Below, in pieces: positions 26,078 through 34,847 of a stretch of 64,000 nt of DNA. Location of the stretch: NCBI GenBank assembly GCA_965365285.1, contig CBDUBC010000004.1:10730-74729 (forward strand), in the 5' to 3' direction. The position numbers and the translations under genes are program-made. This DNA is from JAURDE01 sp965365285. GTDB taxonomy: Bacteria > Bdellovibrionota > Bacteriovoracia > Bacteriovoracales > Bacteriovoracaceae. Each line of letters starts with the position of its first letter. Position 1 is the first letter of the stretch. The notes beneath the pieces were generated by a model that had not been told where the DNA came from, made no database searches, and saw nothing but the letters and a program-made list of their open reading frames with translations.

Positions 26078-28672
26078 ATGGGAGATTCTAATCTTATAAA
26101 GATTAGGGGTGCAAAAACCCACAACTTAAAAAATATTGATCTTGATATTCAAATCAATAAGATAACTTGCTTTGCCGGACCTTCGGGTTCCGGCAAAACT
26201 TCTTTAGCTTTCCACACTCTTTACTTAGAATCCAAAAGAAGACTTATTAATTCCTTCCCTAATCAAGTTAAGTTTTTTTGGGACATACCTCAAACTGTTG
26301 AAGTCGATCATATTTCGCCCGTTTTACCTGTTTGGGGAATAAAGCAATCGAACCCTATCCTTGGTTCTAGGCTTAATTTTTCCGACCTCATTAACATCAC
26401 AGAAGATCTTCAAAAGCTTTTTTACTTTGAAGGAGAGCCTTATTGTCCGGAACATAAGATTCCCTTGGTTAAAGAGGAACTTAATTCCAAAATCATTAAT
26501 CTTATCCATGAGTATGAAGAGGGAACGATTCTCTCACTTCTTTGTCTCAAAGTGGATTATTTGAAACGGAACTCAGGTGTCCTTCCCTCAAGATCATTTA
26601 ATGAAGTCCTTGCTCCATTTAACCCAGAGGATCCTTGGTGGGAGATCAAAAGAGTTAAATCCAACTATACTAAAGAGAAGCTAGAAAAGATTTTAGAAGA
26701 AGTCCTTGATGGAGAGTTTCACCGCGTGGCGATTACTGATGGAGAGAAGATCTATGAAATCGAGTCGTCGCAGAGGAAGAGCTGCAGGAAGTGTGATTAT
26801 TTTTTAGAAGATATCTGGAATGATCTTTCTGCCTTCTCGCCATTTAACCCTATGGGGGCGTGTGGGCATTGTAAGGGGCATGGAAATGTTCTTCGTTATG
26901 ACTTTTCTAAAATGGTTCGAAATGAAGCCTCTTGTCTGCTTGATCATGAAATTCATTTGATTAATTATTCAAAGTTTCTTCATTATTGGCCTGATCTCAT
27001 AAAAGAGGCAAAAAAAAAGAAGATTAATCTTGAAAAGCCTATCCAGGACTTTAATCAAAAAGAAAAAGATTTTTTAGTTGAAGGCTCTGGAAATTATCCT
27101 GGATTTAATAGACTCCTATATTATTTAGAATCTAAAAAGTATAAGAAAAATGTACGAATTTACTGTCGAGGACTTCAAAACGAGTACCTGTGTACTAAGT
27201 GTGAGGGAAGTCGTCTCGATCCGGCTATTCAAAGTATTCATATTAAATATGGAAATAAGTTGATTAGCTATCAAGATGTCTTTCTTTTTAATGTTGAAGA
27301 GCTGGAAGAGAAATGTAACGAGCTAAAAAGTGCAAAAGGGCTTCAAAAAGAGTCCTACAAAGTCTTAAAGACGGTTGCAAATAAACTTAAGTTTTCTCGC
27401 TCTCTTGGTCTTGATCGAATCCAATTCTCTAGAAAGGCAAAAACATTAACCTCTGGTGAATATCAAAAATCTATTCTTGTAAAAGTTTTAAGTTATGAAG
27501 GGAGTGGGTCATTATTTGTTCTCGATGAGCCAAGTCTTGGAATGGATGTCAGTAGTCAGAAAAAATTTATGAAGCTTGTCCAAAGACTTAATGATCAAGG
27601 TAATACAATCATTATTATTGATCACAGTCCTATAATCCAAAGCTTTTGTGATGAACTTATTCTTCTGGGCCCGGAGGCAGGAGATCGTGGTGGGAAGATA
27701 ACCTATCAAGGTCCTTATGTTGAATATGGAGATAAGGCAACGAGCACTCTTAAAAAGGAAAAGCTTTCTATTGATGAGGATATGATCTTTGAGGGAATTG
27801 AATGTCTCGGTATCAAAAAGAAAAAAGTAGTTTTGAAAAAAGAGTGCTTAAATCTTATTCATGGGCCATCAGGTACAGGAAAATCAAGTATCATTCTTAA
27901 GGCCATTGCCAATGAACTTCACACTCAATTTTTTGAGGAAAAATATAGTGAAGATGAATATTCAATAAAAAAAATTAAAGGACTTGAAGATCTCGACTCT
28001 TATAGCTCAGTCAATATTTTTGAATTTAAGCCAGCCAAGGGAAATGCAAGGTCTACCATTGGTACAAAATTAGGAGTGTCTTCCTTTTTGAGGGATCACT
28101 TTGCGGCCCTTGATGTGTCGAAAACTCTCGGACTTAAGGCAGGTCATTTCTCTCCTAATTCACCTCTTGGAAAATGTCCTCACTGCGAGGGAAGCGGTGA
28201 GGTAGAAGTGGATATGAATTTTATTGAAAATCTCTCCTTCACTTGCCCGGAATGTAATGGAGGAAAGCTTAAACCATCCATTTCTAGAATTAGTAATGGA
28301 CGCTATCTTGTTTCGGAAGTCTTTTCTTTTTCTCTTAAAAAGATATTTGACGAATTTAAACTTCCTCCAAAGATTAATCGTCTTTCTCAATATGTTCAGC
28401 TTTTAAAGCTCGATTATCTTCAAATTGATCGGAAGTTGAGCTCTCTTTCGGGAGGAGAGCAACAGAGATTTAACTTTCTTTCTCATCTCAATAAATCAAA
28501 AGGAAAGTCGATTCTCTTTTTCGAAAATCTATCCTTTGGATTAGGACCCAGAGAGCTTACGGATATCCTTAAATTACTCCAGAAATTAGTGGCACAAGGG
28601 CATATGATCGTGGCCATTGACCAGAATCCGCTCTTTCAAAAAGTTGCTCAAAATATCATTAATTTCAAATAG
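26078..28672 (+). CDS. Divergent UvrA paralogue with one degenerate ATPase site
   Basis: UvrA-family ABC ATPases bind damaged DNA as dimers. This 864-residue protein keeps the tandem layout: Walker A GPSGSGKT (residues 34-41) and GPSGTGKS (from 596), zinc CxxC pairs (CRKC/CGHC and CPHC/CPEC) and an intact LSGGE signature (790-794). NBD1 has a good Walker B (LDEP, D483) and switch His, but its signature is LTSGE (457-461). NBD2 has Walker B changed to FEN (E816, N817), its switch His changed to Gln (AIDQNP), and it ends soon after. It is shorter than standard UvrA (about 940). It is probably not the housekeeping excinuclease; the role is unknown. Confidence 0.85.
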   Translation: MGDSNLIKIRGAKTHNLKNIDLDIQINKITCFAGPSGSGKTSLAFHTLYLESKRRLINSFPNQVKFFWDIPQTVEVDHISPVLPVWGIKQSNPILGSRLNFSDLINITEDLQKLFYFEGEPYCPEHKIPLVKEELNSKIINLIHEYEEGTILSLLCLKVDYLKRNSGVLPSRSFNEVLAPFNPEDPWWEIKRVKSNYTKEKLEKILEEVLDGEFHRVAITDGEKIYEIESSQRKSCRKCDYFLEDIWNDLSAFSPFNPMGACGHCKGHGNVLRYDFSKMVRNEASCLLDHEIHLINYSKFLHYWPDLIKEAKKKKINLEKPIQDFNQKEKDFLVEGSGNYPGFNRLLYYLESKKYKKNVRIYCRGLQNEYLCTKCEGSRLDPAIQSIHIKYGNKLISYQDVFLFNVEELEEKCNELKSAKGLQKESYKVLKTVANKLKFSRSLGLDRIQFSRKAKTLTSGEYQKSILVKVLSYEGSGSLFVLDEPSLGMDVSSQKKFMKLVQRLNDQGNTIIIIDHSPIIQSFCDELILLGPEAGDRGGKITYQGPYVEYGDKATSTLKKEKLSIDEDMIFEGIECLGIKKKKVVLKKECLNLIHGPSGTGKSSIILKAIANELHTQFFEEKYSEDEYSIKKIKGLEDLDSYSSVNIFEFKPAKGNARSTIGTKLGVSSFLRDHFAALDVSKTLGLKAGHFSPNSPLGKCPHCEGSGEVEVDMNFIENLSFTCPECNGGKLKPSISRISNGRYLVSEVFSFSLKKIFDEFKLPPKINRLSQYVQLLKLDYLQIDRKLSSLSGGEQQRFNFLSHLNKSKGKSILFFENLSFGLGPRELTDILKLLQKLVAQGHMIVAIDQNPLFQKVAQNIINFK

Positions 28673-28729
28673 TTAGCCTATTTAAGGGTCCTTTTCCCTC
28701 TCTAACCTTTATATACCTGATAATATTGA

Positions 28730-28756
28730 TCAAGAATGTTGAATTTTCACCGATAA
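28730..28756 (+). promoter_or_regulatory. Possible sigma-28-like promoter
   Basis: TCAA at 28730-28733 and ACCGATAA at 28749-28756 are separated by 15 bases, the FliA spacing. The -10 half matches GCCGATAA in seven of eight bases, the -35 half is weaker. The next gene starts at 28794. The similar element at 29-55 before pilB makes the assignment more plausible. Confidence 0.4.
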
Positions 28757-28793
28757 GTTAGGGTCATCTTCAGAAGAAGAGGTGCTTAGAAAT

Positions 28794-29474
28794 ATGGTTA
28801 AAATTATTGGGTTTTTATTCACTTTATTAATTGCTATGGGGACCAATGCAACGACATTTTATCCATTACCGTTTACTAAGCAACTAGTGGACTCCTACGG
28901 AGTCATTAGGGCAGTTTATAATGGCTCTGTTGTTAAAAGGCTTCCCTCAGGAAGAATTATGACAGAAGGAAGTTTTAGAATTTTACAATCTTCAGGATTG
29001 GCCCCCACTGATATTATTAACCCTGATGATTTTAAAGTTCTCTATCCAGGTGGAGTTTATCAAGGGCTTGTCTATCAAAGCTTTGGAAGTCCTAAGTTTA
29101 GCAAGCGAGAAGAAGTTGTTCTCATTTTATCAAAATCTCAGGGTGCCTTCCATGTTCATAACCTCGCGCTAGGAAAATACAAAGTCATCAAAGGTCGAAA
29201 AGAAACTTATTTAACTTCTGAAGTTTTTCCAGCTAACCCTAAAATAGGAAAAATAAAACTTCAAAAATTTAATAGATTAGTTAATCAGCGCTTTGGAACT
29301 ATTCTTAACGATGAGGCGAGAGATCCAGATAGACTTGTCATTAGTAGGGCGGAAAGAGCCCTGGCCTCGGTGGAAGAGGTCGAGGAGCAGAGTTCTCATT
29401 TTGAAACCTTCTGGCTTGTTCTTTTAATGATCGGTCTATCGGCCATATCCATTTTGGTACTGAATAAGGAATAG
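28794..29474 (+). CDS. Exported protein with C-terminal membrane anchor
   Basis: I do not recognise a family. The protein (about 226 residues) has a signal peptide (about 1-20) and a single C-terminal membrane helix (about 203-222) followed by a two- to four-residue basic end. The body is a beta-rich region with a segment LVYQSFGSPKFSKREEVV. I chose the ATG at 28794, as GAGGTG at 28779-28784 is a strong ribosome site spaced nine bases before it; a GTG at 28782 would extend it by four residues. Two bases separate its stop from the metalloprotease gene, so it may help to export, anchor or inhibit that enzyme. Confidence 0.75.
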   Translation: MVKIIGFLFTLLIAMGTNATTFYPLPFTKQLVDSYGVIRAVYNGSVVKRLPSGRIMTEGSFRILQSSGLAPTDIINPDDFKVLYPGGVYQGLVYQSFGSPKFSKREEVVLILSKSQGAFHVHNLALGKYKVIKGRKETYLTSEVFPANPKIGKIKLQKFNRLVNQRFGTILNDEARDPDRLVISRAERALASVEEVEEQSSHFETFWLVLLMIGLSAISILVLNKE

Positions 29475-29476
29475 AC

Positions 29477-31261
29477 ATGAGAGTAATGGGGCTTCTTATT
29501 CTTTGTCTTTTTTCTCTTCCAATAAAGGCATATGTTTTTACTAAGACATCAACAGGCGATACTATAAGGTGGCAAAGTGGAGTTACAAACATTCCGCTTC
29601 GTTATTATGCTAATAGCACTAATTCCTTTTTAAATTCTAACTTTCTAACTATTTTCAACTTTTCAATTTCAGAATGGAATCAAAGCTCCCCCTTAAGGGT
29701 GATTAATTCAGGGCAAGCAACTCCAAGTTATTCAAATGGAAGTAATGATGTCTATTTTGACAATAATAGCCAAATTTTTTCAGGTACGGGAGTAGCGGCA
29801 ATCACTGAGGTTGTGTACGAACAAAGCTCTGGTAAGATTATTGAAGCCGATATTATCATTAATGATAAAATCTCTATTAGCTCTACCGCGAGCTCACAAC
29901 AATACCTAGGTAATATTTTGACTCATGAAATAGGACATCTCCTCGGTCTAGGACATTCTCAAGTCCACCGCGCATCGATGTTCTATAAACTTTTTAAAGG
30001 GCAATACAGTCCTGAGGAAGATGATTTTAAAGGGATCCATAATCTATACTCCTCTTCAAAAATAGGAACGATTAAAGGAAGAGCGATAGGTTCCCTCAAA
30101 CTTATTGGGCTTTTTGGCGTTCACGTTAATCTCATTAGTGCTAAAACCGGCAAAGTTGTCAGCGGAGTCTATACAGATGAATCAGGAAATTTTGAAGTCT
30201 CAGGACTCGATCTCGATGATCAGTATTATCTTTATTTAGAGCCTACTAAAAATATACCCGTAATGCCTCCTCACCTTAAAAGTGTTCGGGCCGATTTTTG
30301 TAATAGTCGAGCAAGATTTAGAGGAAATTTTTATAATAGTTGTTTCTCAAGTGAAGAGGGGTATCCAGTAGGGATTGCCCTAGACTCTACACAACACACA
30401 AGAGATGTAGGCGATATTAGTATTAGCTGTGATCTAAAAGTGAGTAGTGATTACTTTCTTAGGAAAGGTGGAGATGAACTCGAAGTGGAATTGGTGGGTT
30501 CAAAAGGAGATATTGGTAATGCTCTTGTTGGATTTTTTTCTAAAGCAGAGCTTAATCAAACGGAAGACATGGATTCTTTGAGTGATCACTTTCGACTTGA
30601 TCTCAGTTCAGAAAATATGAGCACTCCTAATAGTTTTCTTGAAATTAAGATTCTGTCTCAATCACTCTATTCTGATGTAAAAGTGGATCTTAATATCGAA
30701 TATTCGGATGGAGAAGTCGAAACCGTTACTAGTGGCAGTAATGAATCTAATTTCTTAAAAACAGAGGATGGTACTCCCTCTCTGGAAATTATTCACAGGA
30801 TTCCACTTATTCAGGGAATGGATCTTCGAAATAATTTTAAAGTGAGCGTAAGACCTTCCTTAATTAATTACAATGACTGGATGGGATATTCTCAAGAAGA
30901 CTTTTTTCCTGATTGGGATAATTACGGAGATGATCTCAATTTTTATTTTATGATGATAAATGTCGTAAAAAAAGTAGGGGACGATTATGAAGTCATATCT
31001 CAAAAGGATTATGGTATTCTAACAGATAATAAATCATGTCCTGATGCACCACTTAGTTATTCTGTTCCTTCAAATATTAGTCGATCTCTTTCAAATATTA
31101 GCGCACGAATTAAGCAAGAGGATCAGGGACCACTTCCTGTTGCCTGTGGAAGTATTGGTGGACCTCCTTCTTCAAAAGGACCACTTACCTCACTACTCGT
31201 TGGACTTTTCCTATCGGTTATTCTTTTCGGTAAACTGCCAAGTTTAAGAATACACAGGTAA
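29477..31261 (+). CDS. Secreted matrixin-type zinc metalloprotease
   Basis: This is probably an exported protease. A signal peptide (about 1-17) is followed by a metzincin domain with HEIGHLLGLGHS (zinc ligands His150, His154 and His160, base Glu151) and a Met-turn at Met168 (RASMFY). A carboxypeptidase-regulatory-like beta domain (about 197-255) follows, then a long acidic region. The C terminus (about 550-594) is tripartite: a CGSIGG motif, a membrane helix and a basic tail (RIHR). That resembles MYXO-CTERM/GlyGly-CTERM sorting tails. Start support: AAGGAA before the ATG. Targets may include host or prey envelope proteins, which is inference. Confidence 0.88.
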   Translation: MRVMGLLILCLFSLPIKAYVFTKTSTGDTIRWQSGVTNIPLRYYANSTNSFLNSNFLTIFNFSISEWNQSSPLRVINSGQATPSYSNGSNDVYFDNNSQIFSGTGVAAITEVVYEQSSGKIIEADIIINDKISISSTASSQQYLGNILTHEIGHLLGLGHSQVHRASMFYKLFKGQYSPEEDDFKGIHNLYSSSKIGTIKGRAIGSLKLIGLFGVHVNLISAKTGKVVSGVYTDESGNFEVSGLDLDDQYYLYLEPTKNIPVMPPHLKSVRADFCNSRARFRGNFYNSCFSSEEGYPVGIALDSTQHTRDVGDISISCDLKVSSDYFLRKGGDELEVELVGSKGDIGNALVGFFSKAELNQTEDMDSLSDHFRLDLSSENMSTPNSFLEIKILSQSLYSDVKVDLNIEYSDGEVETVTSGSNESNFLKTEDGTPSLEIIHRIPLIQGMDLRNNFKVSVRPSLINYNDWMGYSQEDFFPDWDNYGDDLNFYFMMINVVKKVGDDYEVISQKDYGILTDNKSCPDAPLSYSVPSNISRSLSNISARIKQEDQGPLPVACGSIGGPPSSKGPLTSLLVGLFLSVILFGKLPSLRIHR

Positions 31262-31300
31262 AAAAAGCTATGATAACCTTTTTGGAGGTAGGGATTTCAT

Positions 31301-31774
31301 ATGAAATGGTTGAATTTTATTTTCATTTTTTTGCTTTGTTTCAATGCTTCCGCTCAAGACCTATTGCAAGAAAGGATACGAAAAATTACGGGAAAGAAGG
31401 TTTCTGTCTACAGAAAGTCGGGAATCTTCCATAACGGTTCCAATAGCGTAAAGACCTCTCTTAAAGCAATTCGTCATCACTATGATACTAAGAAGGGATT
31501 TGAGCGAATCGTTTTTGATTTTACAGGAAATGAGGTCCCAAGAATCTATGGTCATCTCGATTCTTCTAAGAAAAAGATTTTTATCGATTTTTTCAATACT
31601 ACTATGGATCCTAAAATGGCATCTTATGGTGCAAGCCGATTTGTGGAAAACTTTGATTTTTTTCCGATCAGTAAAGAATCTCTTACGATAGAGGTTTCTC
31701 TAAAAAGCGCTTTTGCGGCCGATATTTTCTTTCTCGAAAAACCGGGCCGATTTGTTATCGACGTACAAAATTAA
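31301..31774 (+). CDS. Exported AMIN-domain-like protein
   Basis: The 157-residue protein has a signal peptide ending near residue 19 (NASAQ). The rest is beta-rich and fits an AMIN domain: a strand FERIVFDFTG, then RIYGHLDSSKKKIFIDF and a final LEKPGRFVIDVQN, the order seen in the AMIN part of PilQ and AmiC. AMIN domains bind peptidoglycan. It has no catalytic domain, so it may be an adaptor or anchor. GGAGGT lies before the start. It sits between the metalloprotease and lon with no obvious pathway link. Confidence 0.7.
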   Translation: MKWLNFIFIFLLCFNASAQDLLQERIRKITGKKVSVYRKSGIFHNGSNSVKTSLKAIRHHYDTKKGFERIVFDFTGNEVPRIYGHLDSSKKKIFIDFFNTTMDPKMASYGASRFVENFDFFPISKESLTIEVSLKSAFAADIFFLEKPGRFVIDVQN

Positions 31775-31797
31775 TAATTCCACTGCTGGAGATCATG

Positions 31798-34248
31798 ATG
31801 AACGATGTTGAAGAATATCAAATTCAAATAAAAGATAGTCGCAATGAAAAATCACTTCCTTCTCAGGTCGTGATTATTCCAATTATGAATAGCCCTATTT
31901 TTCCAGGGATGATTGCTCCTATTATTTTAAGTCAGGAAAAATTTCTTCCTGAGATCGATGAACAAATTCTAAAAACAGGTTATGTTGCTCTAAATCTTAT
32001 TAAAGGTGAATTTCCTGAAGAGGAAGACGATGAAGAAAGAGAATATGAATACGATACAGATGAGATCGGTTCCCAAGATATATACAAAGTGGGCGTTCTT
32101 TGTAAGGTTGTTAAGAAATTAAAGCTACCTGATGGTAGTGTTAACGTTCTTGTCCACGGAATTAAACGATACCGGGCCTTCGAATTTACGTCAGAGGCTC
32201 CTATTTTAAAGGCTAAGGTTGAAGTTTTTGATGATATTATCGAACCGGACGAAGAACTAGATGCCTACACCAGATCGGTCATCAATCAGGTGAAAAAGCT
32301 AAGTGAGATCAATCCTTATTTTAATGAGGAAATGAAACTTGCGATGATGAATTCACCCTCTCCAGGTGCGCTGGCGGATCTTGTGGCCTTCGCAATCTCA
32401 CTTGATCTCCCTGAAGCACAGGACTTTCTAGAAACTCTCGTAGTTAAGAAAAGATTTGCAAAGCTTCTTGTTTATCTTAAGCGAGAAAAAGACGTTGCTG
32501 ATATTCAGAAAAAAATCAGTGATGAAGTTAATGATAAAGTTAATAAATATCAAAGAGAGTATTTTCTTAGAGAGCAGCTAAAAGTCATCCGAAGTGAACT
32601 TGGAATGGATGAGGATGACAAAGGGCGAGAGCTTAAAAGGATGCGGGAGAGTATCGATTCTCTAGGTCTTCCTGAAGAGGTTTACAAAGACGTTAAAGAA
32701 GAGATGAATCGTCTCGAATCTATTCCAGATAGCAGTCCTGAATATAACGTTTCAAGAACCTATCTTAACTGGATCTTTGAACTTCCATGGAATAAAGAGA
32801 CTGGAGTTGAAATTGAAATCGATAAGGCGGCTAAAGTTTTAGATAAAGATCACTATGGGCTTGAGCGTGCCAAAGAAAGAATTCTCGAGTTTCTTGCTGT
32901 TAGAAAATTAAAGCCTAATTATGATGGAACTATTCTATGTCTTGCTGGTCCTCCAGGAGTGGGTAAAACCTCTATTGGAAAAAGTATTGCGAGAGCTCTA
33001 GGAAGAAAATTTTATCGCTTTAGTCTCGGTGGGATGAGAGATGAGGCAGAAATTAAAGGGCACCGAAGAACTTATGTTGGCGCCATGCCAGGTAAAATTA
33101 TTCAGGCCATTAAAAGAGTAGGAGTTAAAAATCCTATTATTATGCTTGATGAGCTTGATAAACTTGGAAGTTCTTATCAAGGGGATCCTGGTTCAGCACT
33201 TTTGGAAGTTCTTGATCCTGAACAAAACTCTACTTTTATTGATAATTATCTCGACGTACCTTTTGATCTTTCAAAAGTCCTTTTTATTGCAACAGCAAAC
33301 TATGTAGATGCTATCCCTGATCCTCTTCTTGATAGAATGGAAGTCATTGAGCTTCCAGGATATACCCTTGAAGAAAAAATCAGTATTGCTACTAAATGGG
33401 TAATTCCAAAGCTTTTAGAAAAGCATGGACTTACAAAAGCGGAATTTTCACTATCCACCGCTGTTCTTAAAAGGCTTATTGCTGACTATGCAAGAGAGCC
33501 TGGGGTTCGGGTTATGGAGCAAAATATTGCTAGGCTTTGTAGAAAAGCAGCTCTTTTAAAAGTGACGTATCCGAAAAAGCGTAAGAAATTTAATCCTAAA
33601 GAAACAGAACTTGAGACTCTTCTTGGATCACCAAGGTTTGCTTCGGATAAAGCTGAAAAGAACATGAAGCCAGGAATTGTAACTGGTCTCGCTTGGACAA
33701 GTTTTGGTGGAGAAATCCTCTTCATTGAAACCATGCCACTTCGAGGGAAAGGAGAGTTTAAGCTCACTGGTCAACTCGGAGAAGTCATGCATGAATCGGC
33801 TAATATTGCTTATAGTTATGTGAAGAAAATACTTCAAGATGAGATTGAAAATACACATAAACGTGCAAACTCTGATGAAACTCCAGAAGACTTTTTAGCT
33901 TCTCATGAAATTCACCTCCACCTTCCGGCCGGTGCCACTCCAAAAGATGGCCCTAGTGCGGGGATTACCATGGCCCTCGCTCTCTATTCTCTTGCTATCA
34001 ACAAGAAGGTGAAGTCAGGCATTGCGATGACTGGAGAGCTTAGCCTTACAGGTAAGGTTCTTCCCGTAGGTGGAATTAAAGAGAAGGTTCTTGGGGCGAA
34101 ACGCGCAGGTATTAAGCACGTGATTTTGCCGAAGAAAAACGAAAAAGATCTTCATGAAGTCCCAGAAAGACATCGCAAAGGAATCAGGTTCTACCCAGTA
34201 GAACATTTCAATGAAGTGATTGACATCGCTTTTGGAAAAAGAAAGTAA
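31798..34248 (+). CDS. lon: ATP-dependent Lon protease
   Basis: Lon degrades misfolded and regulatory proteins in the cytoplasm. The order is standard: N-terminal LAN domain (about 15-215), a coiled-coil region, an AAA+ module with Walker A GPPGVGKT (near residue 384), and the protease domain with catalytic Ser720 in KDGPSAGIT and a paired Lys in GGIKEK near 763. Length of about 816 residues is usual. The ATG at 31798 is preferred over the one at 31795 because the GGAG site is only three bases before the latter. Its stop abuts the stop of the convergent rpoZ gene with no base between. Confidence 0.97.
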   Translation: MNDVEEYQIQIKDSRNEKSLPSQVVIIPIMNSPIFPGMIAPIILSQEKFLPEIDEQILKTGYVALNLIKGEFPEEEDDEEREYEYDTDEIGSQDIYKVGVLCKVVKKLKLPDGSVNVLVHGIKRYRAFEFTSEAPILKAKVEVFDDIIEPDEELDAYTRSVINQVKKLSEINPYFNEEMKLAMMNSPSPGALADLVAFAISLDLPEAQDFLETLVVKKRFAKLLVYLKREKDVADIQKKISDEVNDKVNKYQREYFLREQLKVIRSELGMDEDDKGRELKRMRESIDSLGLPEEVYKDVKEEMNRLESIPDSSPEYNVSRTYLNWIFELPWNKETGVEIEIDKAAKVLDKDHYGLERAKERILEFLAVRKLKPNYDGTILCLAGPPGVGKTSIGKSIARALGRKFYRFSLGGMRDEAEIKGHRRTYVGAMPGKIIQAIKRVGVKNPIIMLDELDKLGSSYQGDPGSALLEVLDPEQNSTFIDNYLDVPFDLSKVLFIATANYVDAIPDPLLDRMEVIELPGYTLEEKISIATKWVIPKLLEKHGLTKAEFSLSTAVLKRLIADYAREPGVRVMEQNIARLCRKAALLKVTYPKKRKKFNPKETELETLLGSPRFASDKAEKNMKPGIVTGLAWTSFGGEILFIETMPLRGKGEFKLTGQLGEVMHESANIAYSYVKKILQDEIENTHKRANSDETPEDFLASHEIHLHLPAGATPKDGPSAGITMALALYSLAINKKVKSGIAMTGELSLTGKVLPVGGIKEKVLGAKRAGIKHVILPKKNEKDLHEVPERHRKGIRFYPVEHFNEVIDIAFGKRK

Positions 34249-34461
34249 TTAAAACTCGTCGCTATCGTACTCACTAACTGGCGCGTGCATAACTTTACCA
34301 GCGGCGATTTCTCTAAGAGCAGTTACGATGGCCTTATTTTTACTCTTTACGAGAGGTTGAGATCCTTCTTTCATTTGCTTAACTCTTTTAACGGTTAAGT
34401 GAACGAGTTCATATCTGTTTTCAACCTTGTCTAAACAGTCTTCAATCGTAATTCTGGCCAT
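34249..34461 (-). CDS. rpoZ: RNA polymerase omega subunit
   Basis: The omega subunit helps assembly of RNA polymerase around beta-prime. The 70-residue protein has the family features: MARITIEDCLDKVENRYELV at the N terminus and the conserved KNKAIVTALREIAAGK segment. The ribosome site AAGAGGT precedes the ATG. The gene lies alone on the minus strand with its own promoter, and its end meets the lon stop. In other bacteria rpoZ sits with gmk or spoT; no such neighbour is seen here. Confidence 0.95.
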   Translation of the reverse strand: MARITIEDCLDKVENRYELVHLTVKRVKQMKEGSQPLVKSKNKAIVTALREIAAGKVMHAPVSEYDSDEF

Positions 34462-34487
34462 AAGTTTACCTCTTGATTTAAAGGGGT

Positions 34488-34517
34488 TTTATAAGTCATA
34501 CGGGGTCAAAAAGTCAA
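34488..34517 (-). promoter_or_regulatory. Promoter of rpoZ
   Basis: On the minus strand TTGACT (34517-34512) and TATAAA (34493-34488) are separated by 18 bases. The transcript would start near 34481 and have a leader of about 20 bases. Confidence 0.65.
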
Positions 34518-34619
34518 GTAACGCTATGCTCCGTAAATCTTCTTACCACTTTTTATAGTTTTCTTATACAATAGAGAAAGAAGAAGTAGAATACTTTGAG
34601 GCATTTCAAGGAGCATAGA

Positions 34620-34847
34620 ATGGCCGACGAACAATATATCAAGGAAGAAAGGACTTTTCTGCACGATGTAAGTAACCATCTGGTAGTCGCTCAGGGAATG
34701 GCCAATTACACACTTGGTAAAATAAAGGCTGAAAAGCCAGAGGACGCCAAAGAAGTCGTCAGGCTGACCAAAGCAGTAAAGGCCATTGAAGAGATTATTA
34801 ATCTCGTCAAGGCCCGAAGAGAGAAGATTAAGTCTGAGGGTGCCTAA
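34620..34847 (+). CDS. Small protein resembling a histidine-kinase H-box
   Basis: The 75-residue protein is all helix: two long helices joined near residue 43. The first holds FLHDVSNHLVVAQGMANY, which resembles the phospho-acceptor H-box of sensor kinases (HDxxNxL, usually H-E/D-x-x-N-P-L). No ATP-binding domain follows, so it could be a stand-alone phosphotransfer or dimerisation domain. I chose the ATG at 34620, since AAGGAG at 34608-34613 is spaced six bases before it. An upstream TTG at 34596 is unlikely. It ends flush against the convergent gene at 34848. No partner kinase or response regulator is in the window. Confidence 0.75.
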   Translation: MADEQYIKEERTFLHDVSNHLVVAQGMANYTLGKIKAEKPEDAKEVVRLTKAVKAIEEIINLVKARREKIKSEGA

